Below, in pieces: positions 35,557 through 44,294 of a stretch of 64,000 nt of DNA (position 1 is the first letter of the stretch; each line of letters starts with the position of its first letter). The stretch spans positions 199,425 through 263,424 of the forward strand of contig NZ_CM001792.1 of the NCBI RefSeq assembly GCF_000340475.1. Reading direction: 5' to 3'. This DNA is from Oceanobacillus kimchii X50 (GTDB lineage Bacteria > Bacillota > Bacilli > Bacillales > Amphibacillaceae). The notes below the pieces were generated by a model, which saw nothing but the letters and a program-made list of their open reading frames with translations, was not told where the DNA came from and made no database searches. Made by a program: the position numbers and the translations under genes.

Positions 35557-35664
35557 AATATCGCTATTCATTGGAAAGACAAAGGGATTCACATATTTAT
35601 GTAGAAATAATTAGGTAGATGTATTCATAGACATTATAAATATTAAAAAATAAGGAGGAAATCA

Positions 35665-36120
35665 ATGAATACGAAAGAAGTTTTATTAGCTCAGATTGAC
35701 GCTTGTTTGGAAAATACATGGTTTGTATCATTATTTTATTCTATAGAAGGACTGACAGAAGAAGAGGCAGATTGGAAACCTTCAAGTGAAGTAAACTCCA
35801 TTCGAGAAATAGTAAATCATTTGATTTTTTATAATGAACGACATCTAAACAGATTTAAGAACGCACCGACAGACACGAAAAAAGTTGAATCCACTTTTTC
35901 GAATAGAGATGGACTTACTTGGGATGATGTACGTGAAAGGATTACAAAGGGAATTGAAAGCTGGAAAATGGAATTGCAAAATGCAGGTATGAATAAAGTG
36001 GAGGAGCAAGCAGAGGTAATAGCCCATTTAACTATTCATATAACCTATCATACTGGTCAGATTATTTTCCTTAGGAAATTACAAGGGAGTTGGAATAAAG
36101 AAGATGGTGTGAAGGGGTGA
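35665..36120 (+). CDS. DinB-family protein
   Basis: A 151-residue four-helix protein of the DinB/YfiT superfamily. Three metal-ligand histidines can be seen: IVNHLIFY near residue 51 and HITYHTGQI near 131-135. Members include bacillithiol-dependent enzymes and many of unknown role. Start after AATAAGGAGG. It overlaps the region of the next gene's ribosome site (stop at 36120, VOC start 36126), suggesting one transcript with the VOC protein and the ABC transporter. Confidence 0.85.
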   Translation: MNTKEVLLAQIDACLENTWFVSLFYSIEGLTEEEADWKPSSEVNSIREIVNHLIFYNERHLNRFKNAPTDTKKVESTFSNRDGLTWDDVRERITKGIESWKMELQNAGMNKVEEQAEVIAHLTIHITYHTGQIIFLRKLQGSWNKEDGVKG

Positions 36121-36125
36121 AATTG

Positions 36126-36548
36126 ATGAATGAAAAGCTTTGGAGAATTGGAACAACATATATTCCGGTAAGCGATATAGAACTTTCTGCAAATTGGTAC
36201 GTGGAAAAGTTAGGTGCACGGGTGAACTATCAAGATGATGATAAATGTATTCTAGATCTGGCAAATCAAAGCATTTTTCTTGTTAGATCTCCATCTGGTC
36301 AAAATGCTAATTTTATAGATTTAGCTGGAGAAGAACATTTTTCCATAACGTTTGAAGTGGATGGAGTAAAATCACTAGAATTTCTCCGGCTTGAATTAGC
36401 GGTAGATGATGTTCGTGTAGGTGAACTAGAAGATAGAGGTCATGCGGGAAGGAATTTCGTGTTTTATGATCCAGATGGCAATAAATTTGATGTGTGGAGT
36501 GAATTGAGTCCTCGTTTTAAGGAAAAGTATAGATTATTGGAGGGATGA
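36126..36548 (+). CDS. VOC-superfamily (glyoxalase-like) protein
   Basis: A 140-residue vicinal-oxygen-chelate protein with two beta-alpha-beta repeats. Typical strands are YIPVSDIELSANWYVEKLGA at the start and NFVFYDPDGNKFDVWSE at the end, with a glutamate ligand near the end. It may bind or modify a small toxic molecule such as an antibiotic. The start at 36126 follows AAGGGGTGAAATTG; the GTG nine bases up is the alternative. It is followed after one base by the ABC ATPase gene, making drug export and drug binding a plausible pair. Confidence 0.83.
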   Translation: MNEKLWRIGTTYIPVSDIELSANWYVEKLGARVNYQDDDKCILDLANQSIFLVRSPSGQNANFIDLAGEEHFSITFEVDGVKSLEFLRLELAVDDVRVGELEDRGHAGRNFVFYDPDGNKFDVWSELSPRFKEKYRLLEG

Positions 36549-36549
36549 T

Positions 36550-37314
36550 ATGTCTCATTCTGTAAATATTGAAGAAAAGTCAAGTGTCGTTATAAAGGGG
36601 CTAACAAAGCGATTTCAGAGTGAAGTAGTTTTAGATAATGTAGATATAACCATTTCAAAAAATGAGATACATGGAATTATTGGTCGAAATGGAGCAGGGA
36701 AAACAACATTTATTGAATGTATAACAGGATTTCTACCTTTTGATAGTGGAGAAGTCAAGCTTTTGAACCTTGAGGGTCCACAAAACCAAAAACAGATAAT
36801 GCAACATATTGGTATACAACCCCAAGTCGGAAACCTATTGCCAAGACAAACGGTTTATGAAACGATCCAATTATTTACAAGCTTTTATAAAGAATCCATC
36901 CCTGTTGAAAAATTAATGGATTTACTAGCTTTAAATCAACTGGAAACTAAGAAAATAAAAGACCTATCTGTTGGTCAAAAGCAACGATTACTAGTAGGAT
37001 TAGCTTTGATTGGTAATCCATCATTAATCATATTAGATGAACCGACAACTGGTATTGATCCTCAAATACGTCAACTAATCTGGGAAGTATTAAAAGAAGT
37101 AAGAGATTTGGGAAGCACAATCTTATTAACTACTCACTATATGGAAGAGGCTCATAAGTTATGTGATCGTATTTCTATTTTACATAATAATAGGTTTTTG
37201 GTTACTGGAACTCCTGAAGAAATAATAAATGCACATAAAAAGCACTTATCTGATAGTTTAGAAGATGTATTCCTTAATCTTACAGGAACGGATTTACGAA
37301 AGGAGATTGATTAA
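36550..37314 (+). CDS. ABC transporter ATP-binding protein
   Basis: A 254-residue ATPase of a multidrug/antibiotic-export ABC system. The Walker A motif is GRNGAGKTT, the Q-loop lies in IGIQPQVGNLLP, the signature is LSVGQKQR, and Walker B is LIILDEPTTGID with the switch histidine in TTHYMEEAH. Single-domain arrangement of the CcmA/DrrA type. It is translated with the permease gene five bases on, and with the VOC gene one base before. Confidence 0.92.
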   Translation: MSHSVNIEEKSSVVIKGLTKRFQSEVVLDNVDITISKNEIHGIIGRNGAGKTTFIECITGFLPFDSGEVKLLNLEGPQNQKQIMQHIGIQPQVGNLLPRQTVYETIQLFTSFYKESIPVEKLMDLLALNQLETKKIKDLSVGQKQRLLVGLALIGNPSLIILDEPTTGIDPQIRQLIWEVLKEVRDLGSTILLTTHYMEEAHKLCDRISILHNNRFLVTGTPEEIINAHKKHLSDSLEDVFLNLTGTDLRKEID

Positions 37315-37319
37315 GGATT

Positions 37320-38072
37320 ATGAAAGAAATGGCCATTATTCAAAATTTAGTTGTGGTTGGCTTGAAAGAAATTACTCGTGACCCAAAAATTTTGTTCTTT
37401 TCAATGATCTTTCCTTTGTTTTTCCTAGGCTTATTTTATGGAATGAGTTTTGTTATTCCTTCATCAGAAGTAATGGAAATGACGATGATCGAGTTTATGT
37501 TTCCTGGTATTTTAATGATGGCATTTGCAAGTATAGGCTTTTTAGGCACATCTGTACCAATTATTGAAATGAGACAAAAAGGGGTATTAAAAACATTTCG
37601 AACTACGCCTTTAAAGGAGAATACTTTTGTTTTGTCGCAGGTTATTGTCCGGTTGGTACTTGCCTGCATTCAATTAGTAATATTTGTTGTAATAGGTGTT
37701 TTCTTAAATATGATTGATATGAGTAATCTCTTGCTTTTTCTAGTCATTTCATTATTGGGTATTTGTATGTTTTTAATATTTGGGTTTCTATTTGGTGGTC
37801 TTTTTAATCATGTTGAACTAGCTTCAGGTGTCTTAAGTTTTTTGATGGTCCCTCTTATCATGTTAAGTGGTGCAATGCTGCCATTATATATTTTACCAGA
37901 TGTATTTCAAACCATTTCATATTTTATACCAATTACGTATTTAACGGATATCTATCATCAATTTTTGTTTGGTGTAGAAGGAAATATCCCTATTATTGCT
38001 GATGTCCTTATTATTATTGGAATCAGTGTCATCTTTTATTGGTTAACTGTTAAGACATTTAAGTGGAATTAG
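37320..38072 (+). CDS. ABC-2 type permease
   Basis: A 250-residue membrane protein with six predicted helices, of the ABC-2 export family. The opening cytoplasmic helix LKEITRDPKILFFSMIFPLFF, the LKTFRTTPLKENTFVLSQ loop and the end GAMLPLYILPDVFQTISYFIPITYL are characteristic. It is the partner of the ATPase just upstream. Substrate unknown; drug or lipid export is most likely. Confidence 0.9.
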   Translation: MKEMAIIQNLVVVGLKEITRDPKILFFSMIFPLFFLGLFYGMSFVIPSSEVMEMTMIEFMFPGILMMAFASIGFLGTSVPIIEMRQKGVLKTFRTTPLKENTFVLSQVIVRLVLACIQLVIFVVIGVFLNMIDMSNLLLFLVISLLGICMFLIFGFLFGGLFNHVELASGVLSFLMVPLIMLSGAMLPLYILPDVFQTISYFIPITYLTDIYHQFLFGVEGNIPIIADVLIIIGISVIFYWLTVKTFKWN

Positions 38073-38092
38073 TCTTACCTGATGGAGGTGTT

Positions 38093-38297
38093 CAGTACTG
38101 GATAATTTTTATTGATGTGGTTTTAATTTTTTTGGATATTTAATTTTTCCGGAGTTGTTTTTTTAATTGGAAGTGTCATTGTATTTTTATTTCCTGCATT
38201 TTATTTTCTTGGTGCAGAGAATTAGTTCAGAGTTTTTACCATCCTTCCTTTGATTTCTTTTGTTGTGGCATTTTTTCTATATCGGAGAGTTGAATAG
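38093..38297 (+). pseudogene. Broken small membrane protein gene
   Basis: Between the ABC permease and the next membrane gene lies an open frame for a two-helix protein: GVVFLIGSVIVFLFPAFYF then, after an in-frame TAG at 38223, FRVFTILPLISFVVAFFLYRRVE to a stop at 38295. The upstream end near GATGGAGGTG is also disrupted by stops. This reads as a decayed small membrane protein, though each half could still be made. Confidence 0.45.
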
Positions 38298-38318
38298 TTT
38301 GCAAGAAGGTGAATGTAA

Positions 38319-38612
38319 ATGGTTATCTTATTTATTTTAGTTTTTCTCATTGCGTTATATCTTAATAAAGATCGGCTCAAGAAGTTAACGATGTTGCAAA
38401 TATTTGGAGTTGCACTGACGTTTGTTTTAGGAATATTAATTGGGGCTGGTCTTATTCTTTACTTTGTTTACTTGGTAGACGAGTTTTTCCCTGATGGAAG
38501 TATAAGAACAGTATTGAGGGTTTTAGTTGTAATTATTTCATTTTGGGTTATTTTCATGATGATGAGTAAAGTCGTAAATCGAATTATAGGGAAAGATTTT
38601 ACTGACTTATAG
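38319..38612 (+). CDS. Small membrane protein, unknown function
   Basis: A 97-residue protein with three predicted helices (about residues 2-14, 27-50 and 65-86) and a positive loop (NKDRLKKL). No family is recognised. ATG 38319 follows AAGAAGGTGAATGTAA. It lies 33 bases before the esterase gene and may be co-transcribed with it. Confidence 0.6.
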   Translation: MVILFILVFLIALYLNKDRLKKLTMLQIFGVALTFVLGILIGAGLILYFVYLVDEFFPDGSIRTVLRVLVVIISFWVIFMMMSKVVNRIIGKDFTDL

Positions 38613-38644
38613 TTCTGTTAAAATTCAAAAATGGAGGGCTAGAG

Positions 38645-39385
38645 ATGCCAGAGCAATATGCCGTATTAGAAGGAGCGGAGCCATTTTATTTTGAAGGGAA
38701 TCGTGTAGGAGTATTGGTTTCTCATGGTTTTACCGGTACGACACAAAGTATGCGACCGCTTGGGGAAGCATTTGCGGATGCTGGATATACTATATGTAGC
38801 CCAAGATTGAAGGGACATGGAACCCATTATAAAGATATGGAGAAAACGACATTCCATGATTGGATTGAATCTATTGAAGAAGGATATCAGTGGCTCCAAG
38901 AGCGTTGTGACTCTATTTACATGTGCGGCTTGTCAATGGGAGGAACATTATCTCTATACATGGCAGAGAAGTACAGTGAATTAAAAGGAATTGTCTTAAT
39001 AAATGCCGCTATAGAAGTGCCAGATATGGAAACAGCAACAGATATAAAAGATACACGTTTTATTGATGCAATTGGATCAGATATAAAAAAGCTGAATGTG
39101 CAGGAATTAGCATATGAAAAAACACCAGTTCAATCGATTAGAGAGATTGTAGGGCTGATGGAACAAGTACGATTAGATTTAAATAAAGTTACGTGCCCCA
39201 CATGTATATTTGTATCGGATGTGGATCATGTGGTACCACCATATAATTCAGAGGTCATATATAAAGAAATCGAATCTAACGTGAAAGAAATAATTCCATT
39301 AAAAGATAGTTATCACGTGGCAACGCTGGATAATGACCAGGCTTATATAATTGAGAAAACATTGGAGTTTATAGGTGAGTATTAG
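38645..39385 (+). CDS. Carboxylesterase (Est30/YvaK type)
   Basis: A 246-residue alpha/beta hydrolase closely resembling the small Bacillus carboxylesterases. The oxyanion region is LVSHGFTGTTQSM, the nucleophile serine is in CGLSMGG near residue 94, the acid is in VSDVDHVVPP, and the histidine is in DSYHVATLD. It hydrolyses short esters, and in relatives lactones. ATG 38645 follows ATGGAGGGCTAGAG. The reading frame stays open for 39 codons after the stop, which is noted separately. Confidence 0.9.
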   Translation: MPEQYAVLEGAEPFYFEGNRVGVLVSHGFTGTTQSMRPLGEAFADAGYTICSPRLKGHGTHYKDMEKTTFHDWIESIEEGYQWLQERCDSIYMCGLSMGGTLSLYMAEKYSELKGIVLINAAIEVPDMETATDIKDTRFIDAIGSDIKKLNVQELAYEKTPVQSIREIVGLMEQVRLDLNKVTCPTCIFVSDVDHVVPPYNSEVIYKEIESNVKEIIPLKDSYHVATLDNDQAYIIEKTLEFIGEY

Positions 39386-39848
39386 TTTGAGGGAGAAAAT
39401 TTAATACCAAATGTTAATGGTATAAGTATTGTAGATGTTTTAATGTTAAAGGAGTCTGACTTAGCGGGAATTCCTGACCAAGCAGGTATTTTTGTGATAA
39501 TCGAATGTTGAAGTAACTATCTTATGATGCTTTCATACGTTGAGAAGACAGGGGGAACTACCTGATGGGAAAAAGAAGAAAATTAGATAACGGTATGAAA
39601 AGACAGGTCAGTCCATATCGGATATGGCATCTATAGTAATATTAATTTCTAGAGATAGACTTGGAAAAGTTAAATATAATTCATTGTTTTACGCTAGAGT
39701 AGAAGAGCTTCAACCATTTATACCTAGGACTTCAGGTTTGAAGCTCTGAGACCAAGCAGATGAAATAAGTCCGATAGTTCCTGTTGAGAAGAACCTTTTA
39801 CAACGTAACTTTTCCTATTTCAATATGATTCTGTAGAAACGAATTCCA
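39386..39848. other. Long intergenic region with gene-like scraps
   Basis: About 460 bases without a solid gene. After the esterase stop the same frame runs on to 39508 (including LMLKESDLAGIPDQAGIF), and a second open frame, 39624-39749, would give 41 residues (MASIVILISRDRLGKVKYNS..), with no ribosome site. AGAGCTTCAA (39698-39707) and TTGAAGCTCT (39738-39747) form an inverted pair. These look like worn remnants, not a known element. Confidence 0.35.
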
Positions 39849-40223
39849 TTATCCTTCCACCATCTGTAGATATGGAATCTCTCTGTTTTCTACAATTGCA
39901 ATAAATACTTGCGTATCGGTTTCATAAATTTTCGTTCCTACAGGCAGTTTATTAGCGGTTCCGTTTTCAAAATCTTTAGCTTCATTCGATTGGAAAGAAA
40001 TCTCTCCTATTTCCTCGCCAATTGTATATTCTTCTTCTTGAACCCATTCAATGTTTATTGCATTGGAAAAAACAGTATCTTCTAATAGAAAAATGTCTGC
40101 GTTTTCATTTTGGAGGAATTCATATGGAGTTGGGTTTTTTGTTACGGATTTTTCTTCTTCCTCAGTACAACCGGTTAATGTAAAGATTGGCACGAAGAGA
40201 ATGATCATAATGATACGTAACAC
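39849..40223 (-). CDS. Lipoprotein, unknown function
   Basis: A 124-residue lipoprotein. The signal MIILFVPIFTLTGC ends in a clear lipobox. The mature part is acidic (EEEEKSVTKN) and beta-rich with a repeated VEN/IEW theme, and resembles small Bacillus lipoproteins without a named family. It starts with GTG 40223 after AAGGAGGGAAAACA. It is monocistronic, convergent to the esterase region. Confidence 0.7.
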   Translation of the reverse strand: MLRIIMIILFVPIFTLTGCTEEEEKSVTKNPTPYEFLQNENADIFLLEDTVFSNAINIEWVQEEEYTIGEEIGEISFQSNEAKDFENGTANKLPVGTKIYETDTQVFIAIVENREIPYLQMVEG

Positions 40224-40318
40224 TGTTTTCCCTCCTTGATAATTTATGTAGGTATTTATTCAATAGTATATCGGATATTCCCTTTAAATGGTAATTATTA
40301 ATTTGAGGAGGAGATGTA

Positions 40319-41068
40319 ATGAAAGATATAAGAAATCGCATGAATGCAAGAGAAGCAGCTAGGAAAATAGTAGAGCAACATTTCCCCTCTTGTACTGGAG
40401 CGGTTTTAGCAGGGAGTGTAGTACGTGGGGAAGCAACAAATACTTCTGATCTAGATATCGTTATTTTTGATAAAAAATTACCAGCATCTTATCGAACTTC
40501 ATTTAATTCTTTTGGGTGGCCAGTGGAAGCATTTGTACATAATAGTGAATCATACAAGTTTTTCTTTGAGTCTGACCGCAAGCGAGCTCGGCCATCTTTG
40601 CCGGATATGGTAGCTAATGGAGTAATTATCAAGAATGAGGATGGGATAATGGATAAGATTAAAGTAGAAGCGAACCAAATTTTAACGAATGGACCTGATA
40701 AGTGGACGAAAGAAGAGATTGACTTAAAGCGCTATTTCTTAACGGATGTGTTAGATGATTTTATCGGTAGTGAATATAGACCAGAGGAATTATTTATATT
40801 AAATAAGCTCATGGATCTTGTTTGTGAATTTATATTACGAACAAAAAATCAATGGGTTGGAGATTCGAAAGGAATGTATCGTGCTTTACAGAGGCATGAT
40901 GATACTCTAACTGAAGAATTGATAAGGAGCGTGGATACTTTCTATCAATATAATGAGAAGAAGTCTATGATTGAATTTGTCGATAGAATCCTAGAACCAT
41001 ATGGCGGAAGATTCTTTGAGGGTTTTCTACTGGGAAAGATGGAAAGTGCTCAAAGTAAGGAGATGTAG
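40319..41068 (+). CDS. Nucleotidyltransferase-fold protein
   Basis: A 249-residue protein with the polymerase-beta-like nucleotidyltransferase fold, as in kanamycin nucleotidyltransferase and the MNT/HEPN group. The signature GSVVRGEATNTSDLDIVIFD has the GS and the DxD of the metal site. A helical domain of about 120 residues follows. Transfer of AMP to an antibiotic, tRNA or protein is possible; there is no adjacent HEPN gene. Start after AGGAGGAGATGTA. Confidence 0.83.
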   Translation: MKDIRNRMNAREAARKIVEQHFPSCTGAVLAGSVVRGEATNTSDLDIVIFDKKLPASYRTSFNSFGWPVEAFVHNSESYKFFFESDRKRARPSLPDMVANGVIIKNEDGIMDKIKVEANQILTNGPDKWTKEEIDLKRYFLTDVLDDFIGSEYRPEELFILNKLMDLVCEFILRTKNQWVGDSKGMYRALQRHDDTLTEELIRSVDTFYQYNEKKSMIEFVDRILEPYGGRFFEGFLLGKMESAQSKEM

Positions 41069-41078
41069 AAAAAGTTTT

Positions 41079-41190
41079 CATTCATAAGGAAGATGAGTGC
41101 CCATAATCGGAGGGAGAAGTAGAAAATGGTCACTCATAAGGAAGATGAGTGCCCAGAATCAGAGGAAGCAAGAAGAAATGGTCACTCATG
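41079..41190 (+). repeat. 52-bp tandem repeat, 2.2 copies
   Basis: Unit 1 is 41079-41130, unit 2 is 41131-41182, and 8 bases of a third follow. Each unit begins with a hairpin-forming core (ACTCATAAGGAAGATGAGT in copy 2; one base differs in copy 1), then a G/A-rich half. Read as protein, copy 2 gives MVTHKEDECPESEEARRNGH, without a convincing ribosome site. It lies just after the nucleotidyltransferase stop. The rest of 41191-41440 is AT-rich with no gene. Confidence 0.75.
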
Positions 41191-41440
41191 TAATTTAAGG
41201 AATAGTCTAGTCTTTTTTGGTTATGGGGTTCTATCAAATTAATGTTGGGAATAAGTGGAATAACGAAACTGTTCGATTTTTTCTGAAAAATATGTTGATT
41301 TTTGACTAATTATGCGTTTATAATAATTAGCAATCACTCTACATTTTCAGACTTTGGACTATTATATAGATGTAGCCCTATCAACAGAGTGAATTTTCGG
41401 AATCATTAATTAATTATCATCAAAGAAGGAGGGCTATTTC

Positions 41441-42607
41441 ATGATCAGTAATCCACTGGTTGCTACAACACTTATTTTTGCATTAATTGCTCTAGGAGAA
41501 TATATCTCTATTATTACAAGGGCAAGAGTTCCAATGTTGCTTACTGCGATGGTTGGATATCTCATTTGTGTATGGACAGGTATTTTTCCAAATGATTTGC
41601 TCGCAACTTCACAGTTCGCAGCGCTAGGGGCTATCTTAGTTGGACCAGCAATTTTGCATATGGGGACGATGATTCCTTTCTCACTTTTAAAAAGTCAGTA
41701 TAAAGCTGTACTTATTTCATTAGGTGGACTAGTTGTGTCAGGGGCACTCGTATTAATTATCGTGAGCCTAATCTTTGATTATCCTACTGCTGTAGCAGGT
41801 GTTGGACCATTGAGTGGAGGTATTGTTGCACTTATTGTTACTTCAGAAAAACTAGCAGAAATTGGTTTAACGAGTTTAGTTGTAATTCCTGCATTAGTTG
41901 TCGCTTTTCAGGGTGTACTAGGTATGCCTTTAGCACAGTATTTCTTGCGTAGGTATGCATTTACTATTCAAGAGAAAATCGACAACGGCACTTTTGTACC
42001 GATAAACCAAGATGAAGCAAGCGCTACCCAAGAAACAGTGAAGCCAGATGGTCCAATTAAATCAAGTGCGACATTAAAGTTGTTCTTTATATTTGTTGGG
42101 GCATCTATCGGTATTGTGCTGGGAGAGTTAACACCAATACATTACAGTCTATGGTGTCTGGCAATTGGTGTTGGTGGCTTGAAATTAGGTATATTCCAGC
42201 ATAAATCATTGGAGAAAGCCAATTCGTTTAATTTAACGATGATTGGAATTATCTTTGTCGTAATTGGAACCATGGCGGATGTTGGACCACAAGATGTGTT
42301 AAACAATTTACCTAGTATTATTGTGTTGCTGTTACTTGGTACATTTGGTCTTTCGCTTGGTGGGTATGTTGTATCTAAGTTGCTCAAATGGCATCCATAT
42401 AAAGGAATGCCTGTCGCATTAACGGCACTATTTGGGTTTCCTGCAGACTATATACTTTGTGAAGAAGTAAGTAGAAGTATTGCTCGGAATAAAGAAGAGG
42501 AACAGACTATTTTTGATGAAATTTTAACACCAATGTTAATCGGTGGATTTACAACAGTAACTGTTGCTTCTGTTGTAATAGCAGGGATATTAGTAGAAAC
42601 ATTATAA
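41441..42607 (+). CDS. Multi-spanning membrane transporter, substrate unknown
   Basis: A 388-residue integral membrane protein with about 10-11 helices in two inverted halves; ALGAILVGPAILHMGTMIP and GPLSGGIVALIVTSEKLAEIG in the first half, FALTTxG-like FGFPADYILCEEVSRS in the second. The outline resembles the GltS/citrate-type carboxylate carriers, but no exact family is recognised. The start at 41441 follows AAGAAGGAGGGC. It is separated by 18 bases from an amidohydrolase gene, suggesting uptake of the compound that enzyme cleaves. Confidence 0.72.
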   Translation: MISNPLVATTLIFALIALGEYISIITRARVPMLLTAMVGYLICVWTGIFPNDLLATSQFAALGAILVGPAILHMGTMIPFSLLKSQYKAVLISLGGLVVSGALVLIIVSLIFDYPTAVAGVGPLSGGIVALIVTSEKLAEIGLTSLVVIPALVVAFQGVLGMPLAQYFLRRYAFTIQEKIDNGTFVPINQDEASATQETVKPDGPIKSSATLKLFFIFVGASIGIVLGELTPIHYSLWCLAIGVGGLKLGIFQHKSLEKANSFNLTMIGIIFVVIGTMADVGPQDVLNNLPSIIVLLLLGTFGLSLGGYVVSKLLKWHPYKGMPVALTALFGFPADYILCEEVSRSIARNKEEEQTIFDEILTPMLIGGFTTVTVASVVIAGILVETL

Positions 42608-42625
42608 TATTTGGGGGAAGATATC

Positions 42626-43858
42626 ATGACAAGCTTATTAATAAAAAACGGATTGTTTATAGATGGAAATGGCGGTGAACCAGAGAAAGATGTAATTGTT
42701 GTAGTAAAGGATAATCAAATTGCTTACGTAGGATCAGAAACGGCTTATTCTATCAGTGGTGAGGAACAAGTAGTAGATGCCCAAGGTGGAACAATACTTC
42801 CTGGGATGATTGATACACATGTGCATATGATGATGGAGTTTTCTCCAGTTGCAGAAAGATTGGAGACACCTTTTTCTTTTATGTATTATCAAGCAGCAAA
42901 ATATTTAGAGAACACATTAAAAGCAGGAATTACCACTGTAAGAGACGCTCTTGGTACTGATCTTGGTGTGAAGAAAGCGGTAGAAGAAGGTTTAATTTCA
43001 GGTCCTCGATTACAGTTAAGTATCAATGCACTTACGATTACCGGTGGACATGGAGATGGTTATACTGTTTCCGGACGTGAAGTCGATTTATTGCCATCGG
43101 ATTATCCGGGGATGCCAAGTGGTAAATGTGATGGTGTAGAAGAAGTGCGCAAGAAAACACGTGAAATGTTACGTGCCGGTGCAGAAGTTATCAAAGTGCA
43201 TGCTACTGGAGGCGTTCTAAGTGCTACGGATCATCCAGAATTCACTCAATTTTCGCAAGAGGAACTAGAGACGATCGTAGAAGAAGGACGCTTCCGTAAA
43301 GGCGTCAAAGTAATGGCACATGCTCAAGGAGCAGAAGGAATCAAAAACGCAGTAAGAGCTGGGGTACATTCGATTGAACATGGAATATTTCTTGATGATG
43401 AGGCAATTGACATGATGATAGAAAAAGGGACTTACCTCGTTCCAACACTACTAGCACCAGTTGCTGTTCTTGAAACAGCCAAAGAGACGGGAATGCCTGA
43501 TACCGCAGTACAAAAATCAAAAGAAGTTATTGAATTTCATAAAGCAAGTATTGCTAAAGCGCATAAAGCTGGTGTGAAAATTGCAATGGGAACCGATGCT
43601 GGTGTGATGAAGCATGGAACAAACTTACGCGAACTTGGTTTAATGACAGAAGCTGGGATGACACCAATGGAGGCTATTATAGCTTCTACTAAGACAGCTG
43701 CAGAGTGTCTTGGTTGGGAAGATAAAGTTGGGACCGTTGAAGAAGGAAAGTTAGCAGATATTATTATTGTTAATGGAAATCCATTAGAGGATATTAACTT
43801 ACTAGCGAATAATGAAAACATAAAAACGGTTATTAAAGACGGGAAAATAGAAAAATAG
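42626..43858 (+). CDS. Metal-dependent amidohydrolase
   Basis: A 410-residue TIM-barrel amidohydrolase of the imidazolonepropionase/prolidase-like group. The metal ligands are seen in order: His-x-His in IDTHVHMM, a carboxylated lysine in EVIKVHATGG, His in VMAHAQG, His in SIEHGIF and Asp in MGTDAGV. The fold's N- and C-terminal beta-sandwich is present (ADIIIVNGNPLEDI). The substrate is not known: a cyclic imide, dipeptide or carbamate is possible. The start at 42626 follows TTGGGGGAAG. A terminator follows the stop. Confidence 0.85.
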   Translation: MTSLLIKNGLFIDGNGGEPEKDVIVVVKDNQIAYVGSETAYSISGEEQVVDAQGGTILPGMIDTHVHMMMEFSPVAERLETPFSFMYYQAAKYLENTLKAGITTVRDALGTDLGVKKAVEEGLISGPRLQLSINALTITGGHGDGYTVSGREVDLLPSDYPGMPSGKCDGVEEVRKKTREMLRAGAEVIKVHATGGVLSATDHPEFTQFSQEELETIVEEGRFRKGVKVMAHAQGAEGIKNAVRAGVHSIEHGIFLDDEAIDMMIEKGTYLVPTLLAPVAVLETAKETGMPDTAVQKSKEVIEFHKASIAKAHKAGVKIAMGTDAGVMKHGTNLRELGLMTEAGMTPMEAIIASTKTAAECLGWEDKVGTVEEGKLADIIIVNGNPLEDINLLANNENIKTVIKDGKIEK

Positions 43859-43869
43859 TAATTAAAATA

Positions 43870-43920
43870 TCCGCCTGAGACCTATACATTAAAGTGTATA
43901 ATCTCAGACGGTTTTTTTAT
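43870..43920 (+). terminator. Terminator after the amidohydrolase gene
   Basis: TCCGCCTGAGA pairs with TCTCAGACGG around an inner stem ATACATT/TGTAT, then a run of seven Ts followed by more Ts. It lies 12 bases after the stop and can also serve the convergent zinc-ribbon gene. Confidence 0.85.
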
Positions 43921-43932
43921 TTTTTTATGTAT

Positions 43933-44142
43933 TTAACCACCGAAGAATAGATCAAATGCATTACTAGCAGTTGAGCTATCTTTATTATAGAACTCAGAGT
44001 AACCGCAATCTTGGCAGTAAACTACGGTGAAACGGTTATTTTGGACATCAAACATTTTTGATAATCCTGAACCAGTCATTGATACATCTTTTTGATCTGC
44101 ATTTCTACTACCGCACTTTATACAACCTTGACCTTGTTTCAT
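43933..44142 (-). CDS. Zinc-ribbon protein (DUF2082-like)
   Basis: A 69-residue protein with two CxxC pairs, CIKCGS near residue 8 and CQDCGYSEFY near 45, forming a zinc ribbon as in the nucleic-acid-binding DUF2082 type. The end is glycine-rich (FDLFFGG). The start at 44142 follows AGAGGTGATGATA; ATG 44151 lies inside that site and is less likely. No operon partner. Function unknown; RNA or DNA binding is the usual guess. Confidence 0.78.
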   Translation of the reverse strand: MKQGQGCIKCGSRNADQKDVSMTGSGLSKMFDVQNNRFTVVYCQDCGYSEFYNKDSSTASNAFDLFFGG

Positions 44143-44294
44143 TATCATCACCTCTTATAATGTAATACGATTAAATCATATGAAAAGTTTCATGGGATCT
44201 TGATATATAATATCCGCGATTTCTTATGTTTAATTATTCTATTTTATAGGGAAAAAATCAAAAGAAGACGAAAAATATTAAGGGGTGATGAATA

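Noticed and set aside
41330-41400. Structured RNA before the carrier gene (CACTCTACAT with ATGTAG and AGAGTG)
   Set aside because: Stems are only 4-6 base pairs with large loops and do not match a known riboswitch.
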